The translations under genes were made by a program, and so were the position numbers. Positions 1-7,794 of a stretch of 11,678 nt of DNA are shown in pieces; position 1 is the first letter of the stretch; every line of letters starts with the position of its first letter. This stretch comes from Porticoccaceae bacterium (lineage in GTDB: Bacteria; Pseudomonadota; Gammaproteobacteria; Pseudomonadales; Porticoccaceae). The notes under the pieces are model-generated. The model worked only from the letters and a program-made list of their open reading frames with translations. It searched no databases and was not told where the DNA came from. The stretch is taken from assembly GCA_003448675.1 (NCBI GenBank), contig DLXZ01000231.1:9104-20781 (forward strand). The letters run 5' to 3'.

Positions 1-42
1 GGCAGGCGCGGCAGGCGAACTGCCGGTGGTGCGGAGCGCTCA

Positions 43-996
43 GTGGGTTTTACCTGGGCTACCCGGGTATTGTTACTGTTGTTGCTGATTTGTCTGATCC
101 TGGGTTTCTACTGGAGTCGGGAGCCAGACATCAACCCTGTTGAGATTGGGGCCGAGCCGCTAGCCGGTGAGGCGACGGTAGGCGCTTTGATCGCGGTAGT
201 GGATACCCTGCTGGAGAAGCCCGGGGGCTATCTGAGTAACGACGTCCTGCCTCCGGGTGTGGTGCTGGATAATATTCCTAATTGGGAATATGGTGTGATT
301 ATTCAGGTGCGGGATCTGGCCAAGGCGCTGCGGGAATCCTTTGCCCGCTCCCAGTCCCAATCCACGGAAGATCCGGATCTGGCGCTGGCGGAGCCCCGGT
401 TTAATTTTGACCATGAAAGCTGGATATTGCCCGCCACCGAGACGGAATACCAGGAAGGACGCAAGCATTTACAACTGTATCTTGCCCGACTGGTCGATGA
501 CGACCAGTACAATGCCCAGTTTTATGCCCGCGCCGATAACCTGCGCTACTGGCTGAGCACGGTGGAGGCGCGGCTGGGTAGCTTGTCTCAGCGTCTGGGC
601 GCCAGTGTCGGTCAGCGCCATCTCAACATTGATCTGGCTGGTGAAAGCGGCGCCCGGCAGTCGACGCCGACGCCCGCCGAAAGCTATCGCAAGACCCCCT
701 GGCACGAACTGGATGATGTTTTCTATGAAGCGCGGGGCACCACCTGGGCGCTGGTTCACTTCCTGAAAGCCATAGAAGCGGATTTCGGCACGGTGCTGGA
801 AAAGAAAAACGCCCTCGTCAGCTTGCAGCAAATTATTCGAGAGCTCGAAGCAACTCAAACACCCCTGCGTAGCCCCATCATTGTCAACGGCAGTGGTTTT
901 GGGCTGCTGGCTAACCATTCCTTGACCATGGTTTCGTACATTAGTCGAGCTAATGCCGCGATAATCGATATGCGGGAATTGTTGTCCCAGGGTTAA
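43..996 (+). CDS. DUF2333 family inner-membrane-anchored protein
   Basis: The protein has 317 residues if the GTG at 43 is the start. It begins with a short tail, then one hydrophobic segment at about residues 8-23 (a leucine run), followed at once by the sequence YWSREPD. The rest is soluble and presumably periplasmic, with no second membrane segment. The short basic N-terminus, single anchor, WSREPD motif and following helical region are features I associate with the DUF2333 family of proteobacteria, whose function is unknown. A GGAG at 33-36, 6 nt before the GTG, supports this start. The frame is also open back to the left edge of the window (14 more codons, arginine- and glycine-rich), so a longer cytoplasmic N-terminus starting outside the window is possible. 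The stop is TAA at 994-996. The next convincing gene on this strand, an EAL protein, starts 190 nt later. Family assignment is fairly sure; function is not known. Confidence 0.8.
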   Translation: MGFTWATRVLLLLLLICLILGFYWSREPDINPVEIGAEPLAGEATVGALIAVVDTLLEKPGGYLSNDVLPPGVVLDNIPNWEYGVIIQVRDLAKALRESFARSQSQSTEDPDLALAEPRFNFDHESWILPATETEYQEGRKHLQLYLARLVDDDQYNAQFYARADNLRYWLSTVEARLGSLSQRLGASVGQRHLNIDLAGESGARQSTPTPAESYRKTPWHELDDVFYEARGTTWALVHFLKAIEADFGTVLEKKNALVSLQQIIRELEATQTPLRSPIIVNGSGFGLLANHSLTMVSYISRANAAIIDMRELLSQG

Positions 997-1010
997 ACCC
1001 GGACCCGATA

Positions 1011-1190
1011 ATGGGTGAACAACACGCTAGCAATGCGGAGATGCCGGTAAAGGATTTACAGGTGACGTCAGCATCGTTAAAACAATATGTTGCACAGGCA
1101 AAACGGGTTGTAACAGCCACTCCCCGGTCTCATGGCTTTAGGGCCCTGGGTGAGCGCGGGGTTAGTGTGTCTGGCCGGAGGGTTGTGTGA
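1011..1190 (+). CDS. Possible small protein, 59 codons, unrecognised
   Basis: An uninterrupted frame runs from ATG 1011 to TGA 1188-1190, 14 nt after the DUF2333 stop. Its end overlaps the GTG start of the EAL gene in a 4-nt GTGA overlap, the arrangement typical of translationally coupled genes. The product would be basic, with a middle part (SLKQYVAQAKRVV) that could form a helix and an arginine- and glycine-rich tail. No signal peptide, membrane segment or known motif is visible. ATG 1011 has no good ribosome binding site. An internal GTG at 1062 has AAGGA 7 nt upstream and would give 42 residues. Two AGG codons and mixed third-position use make it look less coding than its neighbours. It may equally be a 190-nt untranslated leader that is open by chance. 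I do not recognise it. Confidence 0.33.
   Translation: MGEQHASNAEMPVKDLQVTSASLKQYVAQAKRVVTATPRSHGFRALGERGVSVSGRRVV
1177..1182 (+). promoter_or_regulatory. Ribosome binding site of the EAL gene (GGAGGG)
   Basis: GGAGGG lies 4 nt before GTG 1187 (5 nt if GGAGG is counted). It is the best Shine-Dalgarno match near this gene and decides the start in favour of the GTG at 1187. Confidence 0.65.
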
Positions 1191-3736
1191 CCGGGGCTGA
1201 GCCAAACCTGGATTTGAATGTCCTCAATGACGAAAAGCTGCGCGAGCTCCTCGTCGAGCGGGTGGATAGCCAAACCCATGGTGTCGTCGTTCTAGATCAG
1301 AACGGGCATGTGTTGGTCTGGAATACGTGGATGGGTGACTGGACCGGCATCACTGGCGCGGAGGCGCTGGGGCGATCCCTTGAAGCGATGATTCCGGCCA
1401 TTGTCGGCGGCGAGTTTGCAAGAGGCATTGACGAAGCGCTGCGATCCCAAGAGGCGCTTACCTGGACCCTGGATCGGGAACCACGACGCCTTGACCAGCT
1501 GGAAGCGGCCATGACTCGCGGTGATCGTCTGTTACCTTTGTCTCGATTTGCCTTGACCCCAATGTCGTGGCGGGATGGTCGGGGTTGTTTGCTCGAATTT
1601 ATGGAGGCACCCTACACTTCCACACCAGTTGCCTCTTCGACCAGTATTAGGAATGATCGTCTCGAAATGCCGAAGCATGACGATAATTTGTCTGGTGAAG
1701 ATGAAGGTTTCGTCGTCCAGCTTGAATCCTCTGAGCATCCGCTTATTGAAGTCTCTGCGAGTGGTCTTATAGGGGGCGTCAACGAGCATTTGCTGGAGGT
1801 CAGTGGGTTTTCCCGGGAGCAGCTCATTGGCACACCGCTGCGCTTGTTGTTTCCAGCTTTAAGTGATGCTGCCGAATCCGATGATTACCGGGCATTGGTG
1901 GCCACCCGGCTCAAGCAAGCTCCAGAAAGCCAGATGGAGATTGTCGACGCTGATGGGCGAGCTCACACTTACCAGATTACCGTCTGTCCTTCTCTGCGCG
2001 GGGGTGGTTATTTTGTCCTGTGGTGCCGGGATATTTCTTCGCAAACGGGGAACCTGGAGGCCCTGAAGCGCCAACGTGAATTGTTGGCCGCGGTATTCAG
2101 TCAGGTCACCGACGGCATTGTACTGACCGATGCCGAGGGTGCGGTTGAACAGATAAACCCGGTGGGTTTGGAGATGCTTGGCCTGGGATCGGAGCAGGGT
2201 TACGGTGCGGCAATCCAGTCTCTACTGCAAATGCAGGACGAAAGAGGAGCCCATATTGATCCCTGCGGTGAAGCATTACGCAGAGGCACCACCTGTGTAA
2301 CCCCGGACAATACGCAGTTGCTGGTAAAGCAGCGCGCGCCGATTGCAATCAGTGGTTCGGCAATGCCACTGCGGGATCGCCAGAATCGTATTACTGGCTG
2401 TGTGTTGGTGTTTAGAACCATCGATCCGGCCACCAGGATGTCCAGCCGGTTGTCCTGGCAAACGGATCACGATCCCCTCACACAATTGCCCAACCGACGC
2501 TTTCTTGAAGCCCGGCTGGCGCAAGCTATCGAGTCGGCTCGTCTTGGCGATCAGCGCCATGCGCTTCTATATATTGACCTGCACAGTTTTTCCCTCGTCA
2601 ATGACACGGGTGGGCGCGTGGCCGGAGATATGCTGCTGCTGGAGTGTGGCAAGTTGTTGCAGGAGGTGGTGGGAGTCGATCATTTGGTGGCGCGGGTGGG
2701 TAATGATGAGTTCGCGGTCCTTTTGCAGGAATGCTCGGTGGACGAGGTCAACGAATTGATCGAAACAATGTTGCAGCAGGTTCGGTCTTTTTCTTTTCCC
2801 TGGGAGGAGCGCCGTCTGAAGATTGGCGTCAATGTCGGCGTTGAAATCATCGATAGCAGTACCAGTTCGGAAACCGATGTGCTGGTGGCGGCGGCGGCTT
2901 CCTGTGCCGCGGCAAAAGAAGTTGGCCGGAACCGCGTACATTTTCGCCAGGAGCAGGAAGACCGACCGGTGTTGCGAAAGGCTGCGACCTGGGTGCCCAA
3001 AATTTCCGACGCCATCGAACAGGATCGTTTCCAGCTTTACTATCAGCCCATTATTGCCCTTGGCGGTGATCGGAAGCAATACAGTCACTTTGAGGTGCTG
3101 ATTCGTTTGCAAGACGAGGGTGGACAGCTCGTAGCACCCGGTGAATTTATCCCCGCGGCGGAGCAGTATGGGTTAATCGACGATATTGATCGCTGGGTGG
3201 TGAAGCGGGTGATCGCGGACCTTGGCGGTAAAGCACTTCGAAATCAGTCGGATTTACGACTGTCCGTGAATCTGTCCGGGGCGACGATAGGTGATGAGCG
3301 TTTCAAGAATTATTTGCTGCAACTTATCGATGATTCAAATATAGATCCGCGGCAGCTGCAATTTGAAATCACCGAAACCACGGCGATCCGGGAATTTGAC
3401 CGGGCACTTGATCTGATACATCAGGTCAAGGCGAGGGGGTGTTATTTTTCTCTGGATGATTTCGGCAGTGGTCTCTCGTCCTTTGGTTACCTGAAGGACT
3501 TGCCGGTGGACTTTCTAAAGTTCGATGGCAGTTTTATCCGCAATATAGAATTTAATGATGTCGATTACTCCATGGTTAGCGCGATTAATCATCTGGCTCA
3601 TATCATGGGTATTTCCACGATTGCGGAAAGTATCGAGAATCAGAGCCAGCTTGCCATTTTGGAGCAGATTGGTGTCGACTACGGACAGGGCTTTTATATC
3701 GACATTCCACAGACCCTTGACAAGTTTTTCCCCTGA
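1187..3736 (+). CDS. PAS-PAS-PAS-GGDEF-EAL protein, probable c-di-GMP phosphodiesterase
   Basis: This cytoplasmic 849-residue signalling protein has no membrane segment. In order it has a PAS domain at about 24-110 (HGVVVLDQNGHVLVWN), a second PAS-like domain at about 175-280, a third PAS domain at about 293-412 (DGIVLTDAEGAVEQIN), GGDEF at about 425-590 and EAL at about 600-845. The GGDEF signature reads GNDEF (505-509), so the second glycine is lost, and the usual GH near VNDTGG is GR. Diguanylate cyclase activity is therefore doubtful. The EAL domain keeps the expected catalytic and metal-binding residues: E636 (written EVL), N695, E727, D757-D758 (DDFGSG), K778, E814 and Q834. The likely reaction is hydrolysis of c-di-GMP to pGpG, with GGDEF as a possible GTP-sensing regulator and the PAS domains as sensors. 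The ligand or cofactor of the PAS domains cannot be read from the sequence. The GTG start is supported by GGAGGG just upstream. The gene ends 33 nt from the stop of the convergent kinase gene, and no terminator hairpin was seen in that gap. Confidence 0.92.
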   Translation: MTGAEPNLDLNVLNDEKLRELLVERVDSQTHGVVVLDQNGHVLVWNTWMGDWTGITGAEALGRSLEAMIPAIVGGEFARGIDEALRSQEALTWTLDREPRRLDQLEAAMTRGDRLLPLSRFALTPMSWRDGRGCLLEFMEAPYTSTPVASSTSIRNDRLEMPKHDDNLSGEDEGFVVQLESSEHPLIEVSASGLIGGVNEHLLEVSGFSREQLIGTPLRLLFPALSDAAESDDYRALVATRLKQAPESQMEIVDADGRAHTYQITVCPSLRGGGYFVLWCRDISSQTGNLEALKRQRELLAAVFSQVTDGIVLTDAEGAVEQINPVGLEMLGLGSEQGYGAAIQSLLQMQDERGAHIDPCGEALRRGTTCVTPDNTQLLVKQRAPIAISGSAMPLRDRQNRITGCVLVFRTIDPATRMSSRLSWQTDHDPLTQLPNRRFLEARLAQAIESARLGDQRHALLYIDLHSFSLVNDTGGRVAGDMLLLECGKLLQEVVGVDHLVARVGNDEFAVLLQECSVDEVNELIETMLQQVRSFSFPWEERRLKIGVNVGVEIIDSSTSSETDVLVAAAASCAAAKEVGRNRVHFRQEQEDRPVLRKAATWVPKISDAIEQDRFQLYYQPIIALGGDRKQYSHFEVLIRLQDEGGQLVAPGEFIPAAEQYGLIDDIDRWVVKRVIADLGGKALRNQSDLRLSVNLSGATIGDERFKNYLLQLIDDSNIDPRQLQFEITETTAIREFDRALDLIHQVKARGCYFSLDDFGSGLSSFGYLKDLPVDFLKFDGSFIRNIEFNDVDYSMVSAINHLAHIMGISTIAESIENQSQLAILEQIGVDYGQGFYIDIPQTLDKFFP

Positions 3737-3769
3737 TTGGTGCTTCGTCGTTAGCTGGGTCCCCTATCC

Positions 3770-4783
3770 TTAACGAGTGCTAATTTGCAGAGATTCCAGC
3801 ACGGTTTTGTGCTGATCCCGGTGTAACCGGGGGCCGAACTGAGTGACCACATTAGCCGCGGCGATACTGGCCAGTCGTCCGGCCTGAGCGTAGTTCATAC
3901 CCGAAGTAATACCGTATAAAAACGCCCCGGCGAACATATCGCCGGCGCCATTGGTGTCCACCGCGGTGACCGGGGTGGGCGCTATCTCATGCAGGTTGTT
4001 GCCGTCAAAGACAAGTGCTCCCCGGGCGCCGAGAGTAATGGCAAAGGCGCCAGCGCTGGCTTTCATCGCCTCTAATACCGCTGGCATTTCCTGTTCGCCG
4101 GTCCAGGCCAAAGCTTCCTCGCGGTTGCAAAACAGCAGGTCGACACCATCGCCGACCATATCCTGGAGTCCGGACCGGAAATGTGTAACGAGGCCGGGGT
4201 CGGACAGGCTCAGGGCGGTTTTGGTGCCGTTCGCCTCGGCATGCTCGCGAGCAACAATGCAGGCTTCCTTGCCGCTGTCGGACGTTACCAGATAGCCTTC
4301 GATATACAGATAGTGAGAAGCGGCGACCGCTGCCAGATCCAGGTTGGCGACGCCAATGGTTTCGCTGATGCCGAGATAGGTATTCATAGTGCGCTCGGCA
4401 TCGGGGGTGATTAGCACCAGGCATTTGCCGGTGGTGCCTTCGGATAGCGCACCGTTACCGGGGTGGTGAACGCCGGCTGCGCTCAGGTCGGCAAGGTAGA
4501 AGTGGCCGTTATCGTCGTCGGCAACCTTGCACGAATAATAGCAGTCACCGCCAAAGCAGCTGACCGCGATTATACTGTTCGCGGCCGATCCGCCACTGGT
4601 GCGTCGGGCGACAATAAGATGGTCCTCCAGGTGCTCCATGAGCGTTTCCTGTCTGGCTTCATCAACCAGGGTCATGAGCCCCTTTTCAATGCCAAAGGCG
4701 CTTAGTTCATGATCCTGGACTTCGATCTCGGTATCCACCAGGGCCGCGCCGATGCCGTAAACGTGGTACTGCTTGTCGGTCAT
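3770..4783 (-). CDS. Adenosine kinase-type PfkB family sugar/nucleoside kinase
   Basis: The protein has 337 residues, a usual length for ribokinase/PfkB-fold kinases. The N-terminal substrate part has YGIGAALVDTE at 9-19 and the glycine-rich GGSAANS at 64-70, matching the first PfkB signature. The C-terminal ATP and anion-hole signature is DTNGAGD at 276-282, with D282 as the expected catalytic base, and NREEA is at 220-224. The overall pattern resembles the adenosine kinases annotated in gammaproteobacteria, which phosphorylate adenosine to AMP in purine salvage. Substrate cannot be proved by eye, and inosine/guanosine or a sugar remain possible. It stands alone on this strand, convergent with the EAL gene and divergent from mrcB. 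The ATG at 4783 has AGGAG at 4796-4800, with a rather long 12-nt spacing. A promoter candidate lies just upstream. Confidence 0.88.
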   Translation of the reverse strand: MTDKQYHVYGIGAALVDTEIEVQDHELSAFGIEKGLMTLVDEARQETLMEHLEDHLIVARRTSGGSAANSIIAVSCFGGDCYYSCKVADDDNGHFYLADLSAAGVHHPGNGALSEGTTGKCLVLITPDAERTMNTYLGISETIGVANLDLAAVAASHYLYIEGYLVTSDSGKEACIVAREHAEANGTKTALSLSDPGLVTHFRSGLQDMVGDGVDLLFCNREEALAWTGEQEMPAVLEAMKASAGAFAITLGARGALVFDGNNLHEIAPTPVTAVDTNGAGDMFAGAFLYGITSGMNYAQAGRLASIAAANVVTQFGPRLHRDQHKTVLESLQISTR

Positions 4784-4810
4784 ATGTCAGCTGATCTCCT
4801 AAAAGCGTCC

Positions 4811-4838
4811 ATTATCGCCGCCACTCCGACAGAGTAAA
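4811..4838 (-). promoter_or_regulatory. Candidate sigma-70 promoter of the PfkB kinase gene
   Basis: Read on the minus strand, TTTACT (4838-4833, four of six matches to the -35 consensus) is followed after 16 nt by GATAAT (4816-4811, five of six matches to -10). Transcription would begin near 4804, just before the AGGAG at 4800-4796, giving a leader of about 20 nt. This is consensus matching only. Confidence 0.4.
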
Positions 4839-4851
4839 CACCCGGTTGACT

Positions 4852-4860
4852 TGCTATGAT
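4852..4860 (+). promoter_or_regulatory. Candidate extended -10 promoter of mrcB
   Basis: TGCTATGAT is an extended -10 element (TGn followed by TATGAT, five of six matches). No good -35 lies 17 nt upstream, which fits extended -10 promoters. A TTGAC at 4846-4850 is too close to act with this -10. Predicted transcription starts near 4867, giving a leader of about 50 nt before the TTG start. It lies in the 135-bp gap shared with the divergent kinase gene. Confidence 0.4.
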
Positions 4861-4869
4861 TCGGTGGCT

Positions 4870-4892
4870 CCGGCAAGGGTGGTGAGTGCCGG
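4870..4892 (+). other. Hairpin in the predicted mrcB leader
   Basis: CCGGCA (4870-4875) pairs perfectly with TGCCGG (4887-4892) around an 11-nt loop. An alternative pairing adds CTC/GAG at the base with one bulged base. It lies just after the predicted transcription start and 15 nt before the AGGAG, so it could stabilise the messenger or affect translation. No T-run follows, so it is not a terminator. Confidence 0.4.
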
Positions 4893-4907
4893 GAGACTTT
4901 TGCGTAT

Positions 4908-4912
4908 AGGAG
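4908..4912 (+). promoter_or_regulatory. Ribosome binding site fixing the TTG start of mrcB
   Basis: AGGAG lies 6 nt before TTG 4919, an ideal spacing. No ATG or GTG in the same frame precedes the basic tail and membrane anchor, so this site supports the rare TTG start. Confidence 0.65.
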
Positions 4913-4918
4913 CGGGTA

Positions 4919-7243
4919 TTGCCGAGTAAAAAGAAGCCTAAGACGAAAAAAAACCAGCGCCGACGTGCCCGGCCGGGTCGGCTTCGGCGCCTCGCCCGGT
5001 GGCTTATCCTGTTGGTCCTGTTGGTGGGCGCTGGGGGTGTGCTGATATTGGACTTCATCGTCAGGGAAAAATTTTCTGGCGCCAAATGGTCCTTGCCGAG
5101 CCATGTCTACAGTCGACCTCTGGAGCTTTATGAGGGTCTGAATTTAAGCCGTGACCAATTACTTTGGGAGCTGAGTAAACTGGGGTATCGGCAAGTCGAT
5201 TCCGTCAATGGGCCGGGCCAGTTTTGGCTCCAGGGCCAGCGGCTGAATATTCGCTCCCGGGTCTTTGAGTTTTGGGATGGTGAACAGCCAGAGCAAAATA
5301 TTCAGCTCCGATTCGATAGTAGAGGTATTCGCTCAATCAGGGACGGCGCCGGCAAAGCCCTGGCCCTGGCTCGCCTGGAACCGCTGCTGATCGGCGGCAT
5401 TTACCCTGAGCACCTGGAAGATCGCGAGCCCGTTTTGCTGGAGGATTTGCCCCCTTACCTTATCGATAGCCTGCTGGCCGTGGAAGACCGTAATTTCTAC
5501 CACCATCGCGGGGTTTCCCTCCGTGGTATTGCTCGCGCGCTGCTCGGGAATCTGCGCCAGGGGAAAATGAGCCAGGGTGGCAGCACCATCACGCAACAGC
5601 TGGTGAAGAATTTCTATCTCACCCGAGAGCGAACCCTGGTGCGCAAGGGGCTGGAAGCGGTCATGGCCGTGCTCCTTGAACTTCACTACAGCAAGGCTGA
5701 AATTCTCGAAACCTATATTAACGAAATTTATCTGGGTCAGGCCGGCAAGCGGGCGATCCACGGTTTTGGCATGGCCAGCCGCCATTATTTTCGCCAACCG
5801 CTACGAGAGCTGGATGTTCATCAGGTGGCATTACTGACCGGTCTGTTAAAGGGCGCCTCCTACTACGACCCCCGGCGACATCCCGAGCGGGCGCTGGCGC
5901 GCAGAGATCTGGTCATTGATCAGCTGGCGAGCCTGAAAATGCTTGATGGTGACTCAGCACGGCGGGCGAAGGGCCGAGGCCTGGATATTTCCAGTAAGCC
6001 GGGCACCAGCATGAATCTGTTTCCCGGCTACCTTGACCTGACACAGCGGCAGTTGCGCCGGGACTACCCGGAAAAGGCCCTGCGCTCGGAAGGTCTGCGG
6101 GTGTTTACCAGTTTTGATCCGCAGCTACAGCGGCGAGTGCAGGCCACACTGGCAAAACAGTTGACAGAGCTGGAGCGCCAATGGCGTCTGGAGAATAACA
6201 GTTTGCAGGCGGCAGCTGTGGTTGTGCGCGTGGGCACTGGCGAAGTCGTGGCGCTGGCGGGTTCGCGCAAGGGCGGGGTTGCTGGGTTTAATCGGGCTCT
6301 GGATGCCCGGCGTTCGGTTGGCTCGACCATTAAGCCGGCGGTTTATTTAACCGCCCTTGGCCGGGGTTTTACCCTGTCCTCGCTTGTAGATGACAGTTCG
6401 TTCAGTTTGGCGCTGGCCGATGGCAGCCATTGGCAGCCGAAAAATTTTGATCGTCTTGAGCATGGTCAGGTGCCAGCCTACGAAGCCCTGGCGCGTTCCT
6501 ATAATCAGGCCACTGCTCGCCTTGCAGCTCAACTGGGCGTAGCCGCAGTGGCTAAAACCGTGAGAGAGCTGGGCTATGATGGCGACCTGCCCCAAGTGCC
6601 TGCTTTGGCCCTGGGTGGAGTGAGTATGTCGCCTCTGGATGTGGCGAGTCTTTATCACACCATTGCCAGTGACGGCTATTACAGTCCCCTCAGCGCCATC
6701 GAGTCGGTTTACACGAGCGACAATCAGCCGCTCAAGCGTTATCCGCGTCAGAGCGAGGCGCGCTTCGAGCCGGGTGTCATGCATCTGCTCCAGTACGCCA
6801 TGCAAGCGGTGGTGCGCGAGGGCACCGGTAAGGGGGCTTATGCAACGATAGGGCCCGAAGTAGCCCTGGCAGGCAAGACCGGCACCTCCAATGATCAGCG
6901 GGACAGCTGGTTTGCTGGCTTTGGTGGTAACTATCTCGCCGTTGTCTGGGTGGGGCGGGATGACAACGGCATGATGCCTCTGACCGGTTCCACGGGTGCG
7001 CTGAAGGTATGGGCGCAAATCATGGCGCGAATTGGCGTCTCTTCCCTGAATTTTGTCCAGCCTGAAAACGTTGAATACCACTGGGTGGAAACGCGAACCG
7101 GCCTGCTCAGTGGGGCGGATTGTGAGGGCGCCCGTAAACTTCCGTTTATCAAAGGCAGTGAACCCGTCGATTTTGCTCGCTGTAGCGAGCGTGATCGGGG
7201 CGGTAATATTGCCGACTGGCTCAGAGGGGTTCTGGGCTGGTGA
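4919..7243 (+). CDS. mrcB: Penicillin-binding protein 1B, bifunctional peptidoglycan synthase
   Basis: This class A PBP polymerises lipid II into glycan strands and cross-links the peptides. It has 774 residues, within the range of Pseudomonas-type PBP1B. It has a very basic cytoplasmic tail (1-26), one membrane anchor (about 27-48) and a UB2H-like region (about 60-150). The family-51 glycosyltransferase domain has EDRNFYHHRG with catalytic E189, then GGSTITQQL and NEIYLGQ. The C-terminal transpeptidase has nucleophile S469 in STIK (469-472), SYN (527-529) and KTGT (653-656). All these key motifs are intact, so both activities are expected. It acts in the inner membrane, facing the periplasm. 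The start is TTG with AGGAG 6 nt upstream. The next gene is its likely activator lipoprotein, whose longest possible start overlaps the mrcB stop (GTGA at 7240-7243). An extended -10 promoter and a leader hairpin lie upstream. Confidence 0.96.
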   Translation: MPSKKKPKTKKNQRRRARPGRLRRLARWLILLVLLVGAGGVLILDFIVREKFSGAKWSLPSHVYSRPLELYEGLNLSRDQLLWELSKLGYRQVDSVNGPGQFWLQGQRLNIRSRVFEFWDGEQPEQNIQLRFDSRGIRSIRDGAGKALALARLEPLLIGGIYPEHLEDREPVLLEDLPPYLIDSLLAVEDRNFYHHRGVSLRGIARALLGNLRQGKMSQGGSTITQQLVKNFYLTRERTLVRKGLEAVMAVLLELHYSKAEILETYINEIYLGQAGKRAIHGFGMASRHYFRQPLRELDVHQVALLTGLLKGASYYDPRRHPERALARRDLVIDQLASLKMLDGDSARRAKGRGLDISSKPGTSMNLFPGYLDLTQRQLRRDYPEKALRSEGLRVFTSFDPQLQRRVQATLAKQLTELERQWRLENNSLQAAAVVVRVGTGEVVALAGSRKGGVAGFNRALDARRSVGSTIKPAVYLTALGRGFTLSSLVDDSSFSLALADGSHWQPKNFDRLEHGQVPAYEALARSYNQATARLAAQLGVAAVAKTVRELGYDGDLPQVPALALGGVSMSPLDVASLYHTIASDGYYSPLSAIESVYTSDNQPLKRYPRQSEARFEPGVMHLLQYAMQAVVREGTGKGAYATIGPEVALAGKTGTSNDQRDSWFAGFGGNYLAVVWVGRDDNGMMPLTGSTGALKVWAQIMARIGVSSLNFVQPENVEYHWVETRTGLLSGADCEGARKLPFIKGSEPVDFARCSERDRGGNIADWLRGVLGW

Positions 7244-7278
7244 ATGCTTTTTCAAATAAAACCAGGGAAAGACAGGAT

Positions 7279-7794
7279 ATGAATAGCGGGGAGGTAAGGG
7301 GTGGCCGGTGGTATCAATGCATGGGGGTGGGAAGCTCCCTGGTACTGGCCGCGTTGCTGACGGCTTGTGCACCCATGTACCAAGGCGCGCCGGCGCCGAT
7401 CCATAGCCCCTCGCCCGTTTCGGCGCCGCCTGCTGGCTCTTACCCCGAGCCCGCCACCGATGCCGTATCGGAAGAGGAGCAGGCACCAACTTATGCGATT
7501 GCGCCAGTCGAGTCGTCGTCGGGGTCGGCGGGTAAAGCAGTGGACAGTCTGCTGGAAGCGGCCTGGGGGCACTATCGCCAGGACGACTTTGATCGAGCGA
7601 TTGCCGTTGCCGAGCGCGCTCAACGCCTGGACCCCCGAGCAGCGGAAGTCTACCTGGTCCTGGCCAGCGCCTATCTGGGCCAGGGTAAGGATCAGCTGGC
7701 CGGGCAGTTTGCCCGCCGCGGTATTAGCTACAGCGCCGCCGGTTCAGCTTTGCGGCGGCGTTTGCAGGCAGTGATGGCGCAATTGTCGCCCTGA
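7279..7794 (+). CDS. lpoP: LpoP-like TPR lipoprotein, probable outer-membrane activator of PBP1B
   Basis: With ATG 7279 the product has 171 residues. It has a lipoprotein signal ending in LLTAC with lipidated Cys30, followed by Ala-Pro with no Asp at +2, so outer-membrane sorting is expected. A proline- and alanine-rich linker (about 31-75) follows, then a C-terminal helical region with at least one TPR-type repeat (AWGHYRQDDFDRAIAVAERA, then LDPRAAEVYLVLASAYLGQG). In Pseudomonas aeruginosa a TPR lipoprotein encoded next to ponB, named LpoP, is required for PBP1B function. The same architecture directly after mrcB makes this the likely orthologue. ATG 7279 is preferred because AGGGAAA lies 8 nt upstream and the signal peptide has a normal length. 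GTG 7240, overlapping the mrcB stop, would add 13 residues. The two genes should form one operon. The stop TGA (7792-7794) directly abuts the stop of the opposing methyltransferase gene. Confidence 0.82.
   Translation: MNSGEVRGGRWYQCMGVGSSLVLAALLTACAPMYQGAPAPIHSPSPVSAPPAGSYPEPATDAVSEEEQAPTYAIAPVESSSGSAGKAVDSLLEAAWGHYRQDDFDRAIAVAERAQRLDPRAAEVYLVLASAYLGQGKDQLAGQFARRGISYSAAGSALRRRLQAVMAQLSP

Noticed and set aside
41..52. CAGTGGGTTTT present near 41 and again near 1800
   Set aside because: A short match within coding sequence, not part of a longer repeat; likely chance.
2567..3112. Minus-strand open frame of 181 codons inside the EAL gene
   Set aside because: It is the shadow of the GGDEF and EAL domains and shows no motif or ribosome binding site of its own.
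3737..3769. Gap between convergent EAL and kinase genes searched for a bidirectional terminator
   Set aside because: No convincing stem or T-run was found in these 33 bases.
6347..7489. Long minus-strand open frame of 380 codons opposite mrcB and lpoP
   Set aside because: It is fully antisense to strongly supported coding sequence with all PBP1B motifs. It has no domain-like sequence and reflects third-position GC bias.
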